Shown: positions 33,754 to 43,361, numbered from the stretch's first letter. The stretch: 64,000 nucleotides of DNA from an uncultured Clostridia bacterium (GCA_947565865.1 CANOHT010000005.1:49653-113652); one strand, 5' to 3'. The notes: generated by a model not told the origin, from the sequence alone. Numbers and translations: made by a program.

Positions 33754-34632
33754 TTACGAGGCCGTCACCGCGCCGGCCATGTAGCCGCGGATGAGGTATT
33801 TGCCCATGAAGATGTACAGAATCAGCACCGGCAGGGCCAGAATCATGGAACCCGCCATCTGCACGTTGAAGTCGGCAGCCATGGTACCGGCCAGCTCGTT
33901 CAGGGCGATGGTGGCGGGCTTGGCGTCATAGCCGCCCAGTACCAGCGCAAAGAGCATCTCGTTCCAAATGGAGGTGCACTGGAACACAAACACCGTAATG
34001 TTGGCGATTTTCGTGTTGGGCACCACAATTTTGGCGTAAATCTGCCAGGGGCCGTTGCCGTCAATCATGGCCTGGCGGATCAGCGCGTCCGGCACATCGG
34101 CATAGTAGCCGCGCATCATCACCGTGCACATGGGCGTGCCGAAGACCGAGTGAACCAGAATCAGGCCCAGCACGTTATCGTACAGGTTGAGGGCGTTGAT
34201 GGTCTGCAGCAGCGGAATCAGGATGGCCTGGAAGGGCAGGTAGGTGGCCGCCACCAGGAGAATGAAGAAGGCGTTGCTGAACTTGAACTTGAACTTCGTC
34301 AGCGCGTAGGCGCAGATGGAGCCCAGGATCAGCGAACCCGCCGCGCCGCCGATGGTGATAATCAGACTGTTGAGCAGCGGAATCTTCAGCTCCTCAAAGG
34401 CGCTGACGTAGCCCTCGGTGGTCACCTCCATGGGCAGGGCCACAGGGCTGGAGGTCATCACTTCGTTGTTGGTCTTAAAGGAGGTGGTCAGCGTACCCCA
34501 GAAGGGCAGCATGTAAAACACCAGAAAGGCCACCATGATGAGATAGTACAGCACATGCAGGGCGTGCAGATGCCACCGGGGCCGGGGCTTGCGTTCCTGC
34601 TGAGGCATTGTCGAGGTCATCGTGTTTTGCAT
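33754..34632 (-). CDS. Carbohydrate ABC transporter permease (MalG-type)
   Basis: A 292-residue inner permease with six transmembrane helices. The EAA loop that docks on the ATPase is 'ALIRQAMIDGNGPWQIYAKIVVPNTK'. The C-terminal end 'YLIRGYMAGAVTAS' is typical of the CUT1 MalG group. It starts 6 bp after the stop of the partner permease gene. The ATG at 34632 follows GGAAGTGAC. Confidence 0.93.
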   Translation of the reverse strand: MQNTMTSTMPQQERKPRPRWHLHALHVLYYLIMVAFLVFYMLPFWGTLTTSFKTNNEVMTSSPVALPMEVTTEGYVSAFEELKIPLLNSLIITIGGAAGSLILGSICAYALTKFKFKFSNAFFILLVAATYLPFQAILIPLLQTINALNLYDNVLGLILVHSVFGTPMCTVMMRGYYADVPDALIRQAMIDGNGPWQIYAKIVVPNTKIANITVFVFQCTSIWNEMLFALVLGGYDAKPATIALNELAGTMAADFNVQMAGSMILALPVLILYIFMGKYLIRGYMAGAVTAS

Positions 34633-34638
34633 GCTCTG

Positions 34639-35517
34639 TCACTTCCTTCGGTTGGTCCAGTAGGTCAGGGGAAGAATCAGCACCAGCACCAGGGCCAGCA
34701 GGAAGCAGCTGATGGCCGCCGAGTGGGCAAAATTGTTCTTTTGGAAGGCTTCATTGTACATCCAAATGGGCAGGGTGGTCGCGCTCTTCATGGTGTAGCC
34801 AACCAGGGACACGATGAAGTCAAAGGAGCGCAGGGCATACATGGCCAGGATGGTGATGCAGGAGCCCATGGCGCCCTTCAGCTGGGGAATAATCAGCTTC
34901 CAGTAGATGCGCGGGGAGAAGGCGCCGTCCAGCTTGGCAGCGTTGATAACGTTTTCCGGCACGGACTTGATGCCGGCCAGGAAGATGACCGCCACATAGC
35001 CGGAGAACTGCCACACCAGCGCGATGATGATGGAAAGCATCACCGTCTCCGGCTTGGAGGCCCACATCAGGTTCGCCGTGTCCACGCCGAAGATTTGCAA
35101 AAAGGAGTTCAGAACGCCGTTTTGCGGCCGATACATCCAGGCCCACACCGTACCCGTCACCACAAAGGAAAGGGAGAAGGGCAGGAGGATCAGGTTGCGG
35201 AAAAGCGTCGTACCCCGCAGCGCCTGATCCATCAGCAGCGCCAGGCCAAGGCCCAGCAGCAGGCACAGGGGAATCAGGCAGAACAGCAGCAGCGTATTGC
35301 CCAGGGATGTCCAGAAATACTCGTTCTCGAACATCCACCGGTAGTTGCCGAAGCCGCCCCAGCCATAGGAAGCCGTCAGATCACCCCTGGCCCAATCGGA
35401 CACGGACACCCAGACGTTCCATCCCAGGGAAATGTAGACAAAGTAGAGAATCAGCACCGCCGGTATAATAACCGGCCACATGGGATGCCGCTTGAAAAAC
35501 TTATGTAAGGCTTGCAT
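34639..35517 (-). CDS. Carbohydrate ABC transporter permease (MalF/UgpA-type)
   Basis: A 292-residue permease with six predicted transmembrane helices and the EAA-loop 'ENVINAAKLDGAFSPRIYWKLIIPQLK'. It pairs with the MalG-type subunit to form the channel of a CUT1 sugar importer. The ATG at 35517 has ACAGGAGG upstream; the frame stays open for 25 more codons upstream without a better start. A 144-bp gap separates it from the preceding GH3 gene. Confidence 0.93.
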   Translation of the reverse strand: MQALHKFFKRHPMWPVIIPAVLILYFVYISLGWNVWVSVSDWARGDLTASYGWGGFGNYRWMFENEYFWTSLGNTLLLFCLIPLCLLLGLGLALLMDQALRGTTLFRNLILLPFSLSFVVTGTVWAWMYRPQNGVLNSFLQIFGVDTANLMWASKPETVMLSIIIALVWQFSGYVAVIFLAGIKSVPENVINAAKLDGAFSPRIYWKLIIPQLKGAMGSCITILAMYALRSFDFIVSLVGYTMKSATTLPIWMYNEAFQKNNFAHSAAISCFLLALVLVLILPLTYWTNRRK

Positions 35518-35661
35518 AGCCAACCTCCTGTCCTGATAAAATCGCCTGCGCAGGGCGGGGATGCGCAATCCGTTCCTGCGCAGGCGATGCAAGGCTGCGG
35601 CTGGGAGTAAGGTATTCAGAGGAGGAATGCCGCGTGCCTGCCGCAGCGCCTGCTTGCTTGG

Positions 35662-37668
35662 TTACTCGCCGTAGCTCAGGCCGAAGCCATACTCGTACAG
35701 CGGGTCCTCCAGGTCAAAGGAGATGTCGCTCTCCTGAGCCTCCACAGAGGCCATGTCCCTGGGCATCGCCATGGGCAGTTTGCCGGTGGGGTTGTTCATG
35801 CCATAGATGGTTTTCGCGATGGCGATACCGCCCTGCTGTCCGGGATAGTAGGCCATCAGGATGGCGTTGGTATTCTCGTCGCACCAGGACATGATGTAGG
35901 GACGGCCGCCGATAATCACGGTGATGATGGGCGTACCGGTGGCCTTCACGGCCTCCAGGATATCCTGCTGGGACTGGGTGATCTCCAGGGTGTTGTAGCC
36001 CCAGGTGGGGTTGTGCTGGTAGGACGCCTCGCCCACGGCGATGATCGCCACGTCGCAGGTCTTGGCCAGCTCGGTGATCTTCTCCACGTCCTCCGCCTCA
36101 TAGATAACCTCGGCGCCCTCGCCGGCCAGCTGCGCAAGGGCCTGGGCCAGGGTCGTGCCCTCCTGGCTGGAGGTCCAGCCGCCGCACAGGCTGTCCATGT
36201 CGCCGGCACGCATACCGGCCACCAAAATCTTCTTGCCGGCGGATTCCAGAGGCAGGATGCCGTCGTTCTTCAGCAGGGTCATGGCCTTCTCGGCAGCCTC
36301 CAGGTTGACGGCCTGGTTGGCGTCGCAGCCCACATACTCAGCGGCATAGGCCACGTCCACATAGGGATTCTCGAAAATGCCAAGCTGGAACTTCTCGCGC
36401 AGCACGCGGGTCGCGGCGGCGTTGATGACTTCCTCGGTAATCTTGCCCTGGCCGTAGAGCTCCTCCATCTGGTCGATCAGACGGATGGACTCGCCGCCGA
36501 TGCCGTCCACCTGGCCTTCCATCACGCCGATGAGGATGGCCTCCTCCTCGGAGCACTCATCGCCCCACATGGAGGTGGACTGCTGGATGCCCCAGATCAT
36601 GCCCCAGTCGGTCTGGATGATGCCCTCAAAGCCCATGCCGTTGCGCAGGAGATCCTGCAGCGTCGCGCGGGAACCCAGGGCGGCGGTGGTATCCAGCACC
36701 AGGGGAATGCTGTAATAGGGCATCACGGAGCCGACGTTCACCTCAAGCGCCGCGTAGTAGGGCTTCAGGTGGGTCTGCAGGGATTCCTCGGTGGACACGA
36801 TGGGCGCCTGATCCAGGCCGTCCATCTGGGGGCCGGCGCCGGGGAAGTGCTTGATGCAGGCGATGATGCCGCCGTCGTTAAGGCCTTCGCTGCCGTTCTG
36901 ATAGGCCACGATCTGGGCGCGAACCATCTGCGTCACCAGCTCGGGATCCTCGCCGAAGGTCTCCATCACGCGGCCCCAGCGGGGTTCGGAGGCGATGTCG
37001 GCTTCGGGGGACAGGGTCATGCGGACGCCCATAGCCATCAGCTCGTTGCGCTGAATCTCAGCCAGACGGGTCACCAGGTCTTCGTCACGGGTCGCGGCCT
37101 GAGAGAGGTTGTGGCCGGTGACCGTGGCGCCGTTGACGTAGGAAGCGCCATGCACCGAGTCCATGGAGACCACCACGGGCACGCCCAGGCGGGACTCCTC
37201 GCACCACTCCTGCACCTTGTTCATGGTGGTGGCGGCGGTAGCGGCGCTGTCCGCCACGTTGAACTCACGCACCAGCACCATGCCGATGTTTTCGATGGCC
37301 ATCCACTTCTGCAGATAGCTGGGATACTTGCCGTTATCCTTGGGGGTGAAGGTGGGGTGCTGCATCTGCGCGATGCGCTCACGGATGGTCATCTGCGAGA
37401 GCAGATCGGCGGTACGGGTATCGGCGTCCACGCGCCAGTCCTCGTAAACGTCCAGGGTGCCGTTGGCGTTCAGATCCTTGAACTTCAGGCCGTCCACCTC
37501 AATGATCTGCTTGCTGACGGCCATCAGCTCACGCTGGGTATCGGTGGCTTCCACATGGACGTACTGCACGTCCTCCGCGGCGGCCAGGGAAGCAGGCATC
37601 ATGGTCATGCCCAGGGCCAGGGCGGCGGCCAGAGAAGCGCCGCGCTTGAACAAACGATTAGTCAACAA
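35662..37668 (-). CDS. Secreted GH3-family glycoside hydrolase (two-domain type I)
   Basis: A 668-residue exported GH3 enzyme close to that at 31750. The signal segment runs to about 'ASLAAAED'. The EF-hand-like loop is at 65-77 ('DLNANGTLDVYED'). GH3 motifs are 'EPRWGRVMETFGED' (228-241), 'CIKHFPGAGP' (271-280) and nucleophile Asp354 in 'GIIQTDWG'. The likely start is a TTG at 37668 with AGGAG 9 bp upstream, inside the end of the binding-protein gene (11-bp overlap); a second TTG follows directly. No ATG is well placed. Tight coupling to the binding protein ties this enzyme to the importer. Confidence 0.9.
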   Translation of the reverse strand: MLTNRLFKRGASLAAALALGMTMMPASLAAAEDVQYVHVEATDTQRELMAVSKQIIEVDGLKFKDLNANGTLDVYEDWRVDADTRTADLLSQMTIRERIAQMQHPTFTPKDNGKYPSYLQKWMAIENIGMVLVREFNVADSAATAATTMNKVQEWCEESRLGVPVVVSMDSVHGASYVNGATVTGHNLSQAATRDEDLVTRLAEIQRNELMAMGVRMTLSPEADIASEPRWGRVMETFGEDPELVTQMVRAQIVAYQNGSEGLNDGGIIACIKHFPGAGPQMDGLDQAPIVSTEESLQTHLKPYYAALEVNVGSVMPYYSIPLVLDTTAALGSRATLQDLLRNGMGFEGIIQTDWGMIWGIQQSTSMWGDECSEEEAILIGVMEGQVDGIGGESIRLIDQMEELYGQGKITEEVINAAATRVLREKFQLGIFENPYVDVAYAAEYVGCDANQAVNLEAAEKAMTLLKNDGILPLESAGKKILVAGMRAGDMDSLCGGWTSSQEGTTLAQALAQLAGEGAEVIYEAEDVEKITELAKTCDVAIIAVGEASYQHNPTWGYNTLEITQSQQDILEAVKATGTPIITVIIGGRPYIMSWCDENTNAILMAYYPGQQGGIAIAKTIYGMNNPTGKLPMAMPRDMASVEAQESDISFDLEDPLYEYGFGLSYGE

Positions 37669-39022
37669 TGTTCCAGTCTCCTTCCAGGCCGGACTCCTGC
37701 AGAGCCACGACGATATTATGCGCGTAACGAGCGGTATCGGGATCAGAAGCGACAGCAAAATCCTGAATGCGGGTCTGCAGATCCGTGGAGGCGGACCAGG
37801 GCAGGGCCGTGCCGTGGGTGAAGCTGGGATAGGTCTTGGTGGTCTCAGCGGTCAGTTCCTGCTTATCCAGCAGGGTGCGCTCGCAGTAGGCGGATTCGGG
37901 AGTATCGGTGTAGGGAGAGATGCACTCCTTGAGCTGGGAGAAAGCCACCTGCACATCCGTGGTCGTAACGTTATAAGCCCAGCGGACGCCCGCCTGCACA
38001 TCAGCCGAGTCGTTGGACACCACGAAGCCGTCCACGTTCAAGCCAAAGTAGCCGTCGGTGCCGGGGAAGGTGAACACGCCGTAATCCTGGCCGTACACCT
38101 GGCCCATGCTGGTCATCAGCGGCTGCATCCAGCTGCCCATGATCTGCATGGCGTACTGGCCCGCCACCACCTGGCCGGAGGTCTCGTACCAATCGCGGGA
38201 GGAATGATCGGGAGCCACATAGGTCAGCAGCTTCTTGTAGGTGTCCAGCACCGTCTGCACCTGGGCCTCGGTGGCCTTGCCGTTGATAAAGTCCTGATAG
38301 AGCTGCGGGTCGGTGCCGATCATGATGTTTTCAAACACCTGGCAGGCAGGCCAGCCCTTGCGGTCGCCCAGATCGATGGGGTAGTAGCCGTCCGGCATAG
38401 CGGCGGCCAGCTGATCGCAGATGGCCCAGAACTCGTCCCAGGTGATGTTCTCATGATCCGGGACGGCCACGCCGTACTGCTCGAACACATGCTTGTTGTA
38501 ATAGATCACGTTGGTCTTGTGGATGCCCACAGGCACGATGTGCTGCTTGCCATCGGAAGCGGTGCACAGTGCCTCAAGACCGGGCAGCAGGCGCTCGCTC
38601 ACATTGGCGTACGTCCAGACCTTGCCCAGATCAAGCAGCATATCGGAAGCCAGGTAGGGCTCGATCTCCTGGCCAGGATGGGCCTGGAAGGTCTCGGGGG
38701 ACTTGCCCGCCTGCTGAAGCACCTTGACCTTCATGACCATCGCGCCGCCGGCGCCGCCGGGAATGGCGTTGGACTTGGCGTTGATGCTGCTATAAGTGCC
38801 GGAGAAGCCCGCAATGATGGACTCGATGGCGTCCTTTTCGCCACCGGCCGTCCACCAGTGGTACACATTGGCCGTACCCTGAGCGCCGGTATCCTCAATG
38901 ATGGCGGGCACGTCCATATCGTCCGCGTTCAGCTTGGCGTTCTTCGCCGCCAGCGCGGAGGGAATAGCCGCCAGGGTCATGACGCCGGCCAGAACCAGCG
39001 CCGCCGCTTTCTTCATCTTCAT
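37658..39022 (-). CDS. Sugar ABC transporter extracellular binding protein without lipobox
   Basis: A 454-residue solute-binding protein of the CUT1 family. Typical segments are 'ANVYHWWTAGGEKDAI' near the N-terminus and 'YNKHVFEQYGVAVPDHENITWDEF' in the middle. The signal peptide ends 'IPSALAAKNAK', a signal peptidase I-type site. No Cys is present in that region, so there is no lipobox. Gram-positive binding proteins are normally lipoproteins, so how this one is kept at the cell surface is unclear; retention of the signal peptide as an anchor or partner proteins are possible. It lies 19 bp after the CBM9-like gene and overlaps the following GH3 gene. Confidence 0.92.
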   Translation of the reverse strand: MKMKKAAALVLAGVMTLAAIPSALAAKNAKLNADDMDVPAIIEDTGAQGTANVYHWWTAGGEKDAIESIIAGFSGTYSSINAKSNAIPGGAGGAMVMKVKVLQQAGKSPETFQAHPGQEIEPYLASDMLLDLGKVWTYANVSERLLPGLEALCTASDGKQHIVPVGIHKTNVIYYNKHVFEQYGVAVPDHENITWDEFWAICDQLAAAMPDGYYPIDLGDRKGWPACQVFENIMIGTDPQLYQDFINGKATEAQVQTVLDTYKKLLTYVAPDHSSRDWYETSGQVVAGQYAMQIMGSWMQPLMTSMGQVYGQDYGVFTFPGTDGYFGLNVDGFVVSNDSADVQAGVRWAYNVTTTDVQVAFSQLKECISPYTDTPESAYCERTLLDKQELTAETTKTYPSFTHGTALPWSASTDLQTRIQDFAVASDPDTARYAHNIVVALQESGLEGDWNIVD

Positions 39023-39041
39023 GCTTGGTTACCCTCCTTGC

Positions 39042-39833
39042 TTACTTTTCCACAAAGGTCAGCGTACCCCACAGAGAAGGATTGGCGTCCACTTCCTCGC
39101 TGCCGGAGGCCTGCATACGCACCGTCGCCACGCCGGGGCAGGGGAAGTCCAGGTCGAACATGCCCACCTCAAAGCCGATGGTCATGCCGTTCTCCGGCTT
39201 CAGCTGGGGGATGTTCTCATTGGAGAAGTTGCTCCAGGGAATCACGCACTCGAAGGTGTAGCCGCCTTCAATTTCCTGGATGGCGCACTCGAAGCCTTCC
39301 AGCACCTGCTCGTCGCCGTCCTCGCCCATGCTCTCAAAGCCGGCGTTATCAGCGATCATTTCACGGTCGATGCCGTTGCAGTAGTCGTAATCGTCAATGA
39401 TCTGGGTGTAGCGGAAGTCCGTGGCCGTGTACTCCGTCCGGTCAGGATCGGCGTTGGGGTCGGTGGAGAGGAACACCACCAGGGAGTCGGCCATATCCGG
39501 GGGGAAGCCCTCACGGTACATGAAGGGGGTGTCATCCATGACCTTGGCGGCCAGATAGAGATTCTCCTCCGTCCACATCACATATACATCAAAGGCGCAG
39601 TCCTTGTCATCCGTCCACTGGCCAGGGTCGCGAACGACCTGCTCCATGGTGTTGGCGGTCATGGGGGAAGAGGTATCCCAGTCGCTCAGGTCGCCGTCAA
39701 TGGTGATTTCACCCGTCACCTTCGCGGCCTCAATGCCGTGGCTGCCGTACGCCATCGCGCTGGAGCACAGGCTCAACGACATCACCACTGCCAGCATTAC
39801 CATCCAGAATTTGCGAACCATACCATGTCTCAT
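39042..39833 (-). CDS. Secreted CBM9-like carbohydrate-binding protein (paralogue 1)
   Basis: A 263-residue exported protein with signal peptide ('MVRKFWMVMLAVVMSLSLCSSAMA') and a single CBM9/DOMON-like beta-sandwich. The family hallmark 'ITIDGDLSDWD' opens the domain. 'LYLAAKVMDDTPF', 'SLVVFLSTDPNADPDR' and 'GGYTFECVIPWSNF' follow. No catalytic domain is attached. It is first in the importer array and probably binds glycans at the cell surface. The ATG at 39833 follows AAGGAGG. A paralogue lies at 43626. Confidence 0.85.
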   Translation of the reverse strand: MRHGMVRKFWMVMLAVVMSLSLCSSAMAYGSHGIEAAKVTGEITIDGDLSDWDTSSPMTANTMEQVVRDPGQWTDDKDCAFDVYVMWTEENLYLAAKVMDDTPFMYREGFPPDMADSLVVFLSTDPNADPDRTEYTATDFRYTQIIDDYDYCNGIDREMIADNAGFESMGEDGDEQVLEGFECAIQEIEGGYTFECVIPWSNFSNENIPQLKPENGMTIGFEVGMFDLDFPCPGVATVRMQASGSEEVDANPSLWGTLTFVEK

Positions 39834-39907
39834 ACGTTTTCCTCCTTGTGACTGTGGCGCGCCATTGACGCCGCGTTTTGCTGAACCGTTCCTTGGCTTG
39901 CATTGTC

Positions 39908-39913
39908 ATTATA
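39908..39913 (-). promoter_or_regulatory. -10 element of the putative promoter for the importer/GH3/Dlt-like array
   Basis: A perfect TATAAT on the minus strand lies 75 bp upstream of the CBM9-like gene. The -35 (GAGCAT at 17 bp) is weak, which fits an activator-dependent promoter. The response regulator encoded at 47282 is a candidate activator. Confidence 0.45.
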
Positions 39914-40048
39914 GAATATCCGGCCGCTTCATGCTCTGGAAAAATCCGAACAAGGAGCGGAAAATCCATGACTGCAACGCCCCGGCAGGAATATCCGACA
40001 CAATTTTGTGGAAAAACCGGCATCGTTCTTCTTCTTCGGAAATGAATA

Positions 40049-40057
40049 TGTTATAAT
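40049..40057 (+). promoter_or_regulatory. Extended -10 promoter of the sensor kinase gene
   Basis: TGTTATAAT (TG at 40049-40050, TATAAT at 40052-40057), 46 bp upstream of the kinase start; the -35 is poor. Confidence 0.6.
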
Positions 40058-40103
40058 GAAGCCGTTTTTCGGCCCAACCCATCTGCAAAGGAGGTGCCCG
40101 GAC

Positions 40104-41879
40104 ATGAAGCTGAGCACCAAGATGATCCTGATCTTCTCGGTCATGTTTTTCCTGATTGTAACCATCAACACCTTTTACCTCACCCAGGTCAACATCAGCG
40201 GCGCCGACGCTTTCTCCGCCAGCCGTTATCGAAACATGGCCACGAACATGCTGCGCAACGTGGAGCAGTACGTCAGCACCATGGATCTGGCCATTGAGGA
40301 TCTGACCTCCGACACGACCTTTATGGAAGCCTTTTATCGGGTGGCCACCCATGAGGACGAGACCGGCCTGCTGGCCGACCAGAACAAAATCTTTCAAGCG
40401 CTGTATCATTCCCCCATCGCAGACAGCTTCTACCGCGTCAGCCTGTTTTCCGAAAACGGCTTTTTTATCTCCAACCATATCGACCGCAATGACTCCATTG
40501 TGAGCCTGTCGGACGAATCCATGGAGATGATCGCGGGCATCCCGTACCTCAAGGCCGTGCGCAGCGCTCCCTACCGCCGCCATCTTATCGGGCCGCACAA
40601 GGACTACTTCAGCGTGTCGAAGAACGTAACCGTATTCAGCGCCGTCCACGCGCTGACCTGGCATGGGGAGCAAATCGGCTATATTGAGGTAGCCGCCAAC
40701 ATTGCCGAGCTGAATCAGCTGCTGCTCACCGATAACAGCGACGTTATGATCCGCGTCATGTTCAGCGATGGCAGCATCCTCTACGCCACACCGGAGGACG
40801 AAGCCGTTTACGATGACATACCCCTGGATCAATTCCAGTCCTACACCGATCCCACCGGCCTGGAGCGCAACGTCTACCATGCCCAGAGCCGCTGGCTGGG
40901 GCTGGATTTCTATCTTGCTGAGGACGCCGTGGTTCGGCAGGCCAGCGTCATAGGCCTTTCCCGCCGCTTTTTCGGTTCCTCCCTGCTGCTGACGGCGGCG
41001 GCCATCGTGGTCATCATCGTGGTTTCCCTGAGCCTGACCTACGCCATCCGCCGACTGAACAAGCGCGTTCGTGACCTGCCGGTGGAGCATCTGATGCTCC
41101 AAAGCGATACATCGCCCCTCAGCGCCATGGTCACGACGGCCAGAAACAAGGAAATTTATGAGCTGGAAACCAGCTTCAATCAGCTGCTGCTGGCCCTGCA
41201 CGACGCCTCCCGAAACGAGATGTCCCTGCGGGAGAGCAGTCTGCGCTCTCATCTGGCCGCCCTGCAGGCGCAGATCAACCCGCACTTTGTATACAACACG
41301 CTGAACATCATCGCCGCCAAGGGCATGGAGAGCGGCAATGAGGACATCATCGACATGTGCAGCCAGTTTGCCCAAATGCTGCGCTATTCCACCGATACCC
41401 ACGCCGAAACCGCCACCCTGGGCGAGGACCTGGAGCACGTCACCAACTATCTGCTGCTCCTCAAGGCCCGCTACGAGGAGCACCTGGTCTACGCCATCGA
41501 CGTGCCCGACAGCATGCGAGACTATGTGGTGCCCAAGCTGACGCTTCAGCCGCTGGTGGAAAACGCCATCGTCCACGGCTTTGACCGGGGAAGCCATCAT
41601 ATGCGGCGCATCGCCATAAAAGGAACGATTGAGGGCCGGCAGCTCTGTCTGGAAATCCGGGACAACGGCTGCGGCTTCGCGCCGGATACCCTCCGGGAGC
41701 TTCAGCAGGCCATTGAACAGATCGAGCGGCACGATACCGCCATGCCGGAAAGCGAAGGGCACATCGGCCTGCTGAATACCTGCCTGCGCCTGCACTATTA
41801 CAGCAAGGGCGCCGTGCATATGGCGCTGATGAACGATGAAGGCGCGGTTGTCCGCCTGACCATCGAACAGCCGGACTAA
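40104..41879 (+). CDS. YesM-type membrane sensor histidine kinase
   Basis: A 591-residue sensor with two transmembrane helices (about 8-28 and 292-316) enclosing a 260-residue extracytoplasmic sensing domain. The cytoplasmic part has the His_kinase domain PF06580 ('AQINPHFVYNTLNIIA', phospho-acceptor His394) and the HATPase_c domain with N-box Asn487 ('LVENAIVHGF') and G-box 'EIRDNGCGF'. YesM-type kinases respond to extracellular glycans or peptides and phosphorylate a YesN-type regulator. The only such regulator here is at 47282, 5.4 kb away. The ATG at 40104 follows AAAGGAGGTG. It is transcribed away from the importer array that it may control. Confidence 0.93.
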   Translation: MKLSTKMILIFSVMFFLIVTINTFYLTQVNISGADAFSASRYRNMATNMLRNVEQYVSTMDLAIEDLTSDTTFMEAFYRVATHEDETGLLADQNKIFQALYHSPIADSFYRVSLFSENGFFISNHIDRNDSIVSLSDESMEMIAGIPYLKAVRSAPYRRHLIGPHKDYFSVSKNVTVFSAVHALTWHGEQIGYIEVAANIAELNQLLLTDNSDVMIRVMFSDGSILYATPEDEAVYDDIPLDQFQSYTDPTGLERNVYHAQSRWLGLDFYLAEDAVVRQASVIGLSRRFFGSSLLLTAAAIVVIIVVSLSLTYAIRRLNKRVRDLPVEHLMLQSDTSPLSAMVTTARNKEIYELETSFNQLLLALHDASRNEMSLRESSLRSHLAALQAQINPHFVYNTLNIIAAKGMESGNEDIIDMCSQFAQMLRYSTDTHAETATLGEDLEHVTNYLLLLKARYEEHLVYAIDVPDSMRDYVVPKLTLQPLVENAIVHGFDRGSHHMRRIAIKGTIEGRQLCLEIRDNGCGFAPDTLRELQQAIEQIERHDTAMPESEGHIGLLNTCLRLHYYSKGAVHMALMNDEGAVVRLTIEQPD

Positions 41880-41884
41880 AAAAG

Positions 41885-41943
41885 GGCGCGATACCGTTTA
41901 CCTTCCCAAGGAGAAAAGGAAGGTCTCTGCCCGGTATCGCGCC
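41885..41943. terminator. Bidirectional terminator between the kinase and beta-helix genes
   Basis: GGCGCGATACCG (41885-41896) pairs with CGGTATCGCGCC (41932-41943). An inner CCTTCC/GGAAGG hairpin lies within the loop. The genes on each side are convergent. Confidence 0.75.
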
Positions 41944-41957
41944 GCGGGAACCCAGTA

Positions 41958-43361
41958 TTACGGTTGCTCCTCCTCGCCCTCCAGCAAGTCCTCCAGCCGT
42001 GTGCCGGACATCTCTCCGATGATCTGCACACGATCTTGCTGACTGCCTGTGACGCTGTTGCCGCTGATGCGGCTGAAGGCGATGTCCCGCAGGTAAATGC
42101 CGCAGGCGCCGCTGTTGTCTATCACGTTGTCCGTCAGAACAAACGGCACGTCGCCGTAGGCCATCACGGCAACCCAGTTGTCCCTGAGGGTGTTGCCGGA
42201 GAAGATGGTGGGCGAGCCGTCCAATCTGGCGGCACAGATGGTATTGCCGATCAGGGTGCAGCCGGTGATGAGCATATCATGCTCTTTCTGGATGTTAAAG
42301 CCGTTTTCGCAGTTGATAACCTTACAGCGGTCGATGTGGCTTCCGCTGCCCGCCGCGAAGAAGTAGCCCTGGCCCGTCTCACTCACCGTACAGTCCCTTA
42401 CCAGCCCGTCATGCACAAGGGAGTAGAAGATGCCCTGATCACAGGCCGTAGCAGTGCATTCGATGGTCTCGATGCGCTTGGACGCGCGGATATCGATGCC
42501 GTGATTGGTGCCCCGGGTGCTGCATCGGTACACCGTGCCGCCCTCATTCTTGGCCAGGTAAATGCCGAAAATGCCGCAGTCATCCGCCTGGCAGCGCGTC
42601 ACCCGCACATCCTGGCAGTAGACGATCTCCATCCCCATGCTGCCATGGGATACATCCGCGCCCTCCACGACGGCCTGGCCGCAGTTCGCGATGATGATCT
42701 GTCCCGCGTCGGCAGGGGCGGCGACAGCCTCCTGGTTGACCGCGTAAAACAGAGGCTTCCCGTTCACGCTGCAGTTCTCGATGGTGTGAGTCGTAAAGAA
42801 TTCCAGCTCCTCGCCCACCTCGAACATGCCCGTCAGCACCGGCAGCCCCTGGCTGCGCTCGGACAGCGGCGGTCCCGCCAGCGCCAGGGAACATTCCGTC
42901 AGCGTACAGCCGACGATGCGCGCCCGGTACACGCCTCCCAGCCAGACGCCGCAGGAGGACGTCCGCCATTTGTCCTCCGCCAGGGTGATGGCGCAGTTCT
43001 CAATCACCGTATCATGGCCGATGACATAGAACCCATGCCGCCGGAAACGGATGTCCAGCCCGCGGAAGGCGGCGCCGTCAGCCTCCACCCGAATGGCGGA
43101 CACAAACGGCGGGGCGTCAATGACCGGCTTGGCGCCCTGGGCCGCCTGAAGAGTAACGGCGCTGGTGACCGTCAGAGGAAAGACCTCCGCGGGTTCGCCA
43201 TAGACGCCGTCCGCCAGTTCGATCACATCGCCGTCCTTGGCCAGGGCCAGAGCCTCGGTGAGGCTCATGCCCTCGGGCGATACAGGCAGCGTGTCAGCCA
43301 TCGCCGTGCCCGCACAAACCACCAGCAGGCACAGCCACAGGAGCAGGAACCATTTCCTCAT
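41958..43361 (-). CDS. Secreted right-handed beta-helix repeat protein
   Basis: A 467-residue exported protein. The signal peptide ends at 'AGTAMAD'. The rest is a series of parallel beta-helix coils with Asn/Cys ladders ('IENCAIT', 'IVGCTLTECS', 'VTRCQADDCGIFGIYL', 'RCKVINCENGFNI', 'ITGCTLIGNTI', 'FSGNTLRDNW', 'SRISGNSVTGS'), as in PF13229 pectate-lyase-like proteins. The start 'LTEALALAKDGDVIELADGVY' is the usual entry of this fold. No catalytic residues of a known polysaccharide lyase are recognised. A glycan-related role is plausible from the neighbours. The ATG is at 43361. Confidence 0.85.
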   Translation of the reverse strand: MRKWFLLLWLCLLVVCAGTAMADTLPVSPEGMSLTEALALAKDGDVIELADGVYGEPAEVFPLTVTSAVTLQAAQGAKPVIDAPPFVSAIRVEADGAAFRGLDIRFRRHGFYVIGHDTVIENCAITLAEDKWRTSSCGVWLGGVYRARIVGCTLTECSLALAGPPLSERSQGLPVLTGMFEVGEELEFFTTHTIENCSVNGKPLFYAVNQEAVAAPADAGQIIIANCGQAVVEGADVSHGSMGMEIVYCQDVRVTRCQADDCGIFGIYLAKNEGGTVYRCSTRGTNHGIDIRASKRIETIECTATACDQGIFYSLVHDGLVRDCTVSETGQGYFFAAGSGSHIDRCKVINCENGFNIQKEHDMLITGCTLIGNTICAARLDGSPTIFSGNTLRDNWVAVMAYGDVPFVLTDNVIDNSGACGIYLRDIAFSRISGNSVTGSQQDRVQIIGEMSGTRLEDLLEGEEEQP

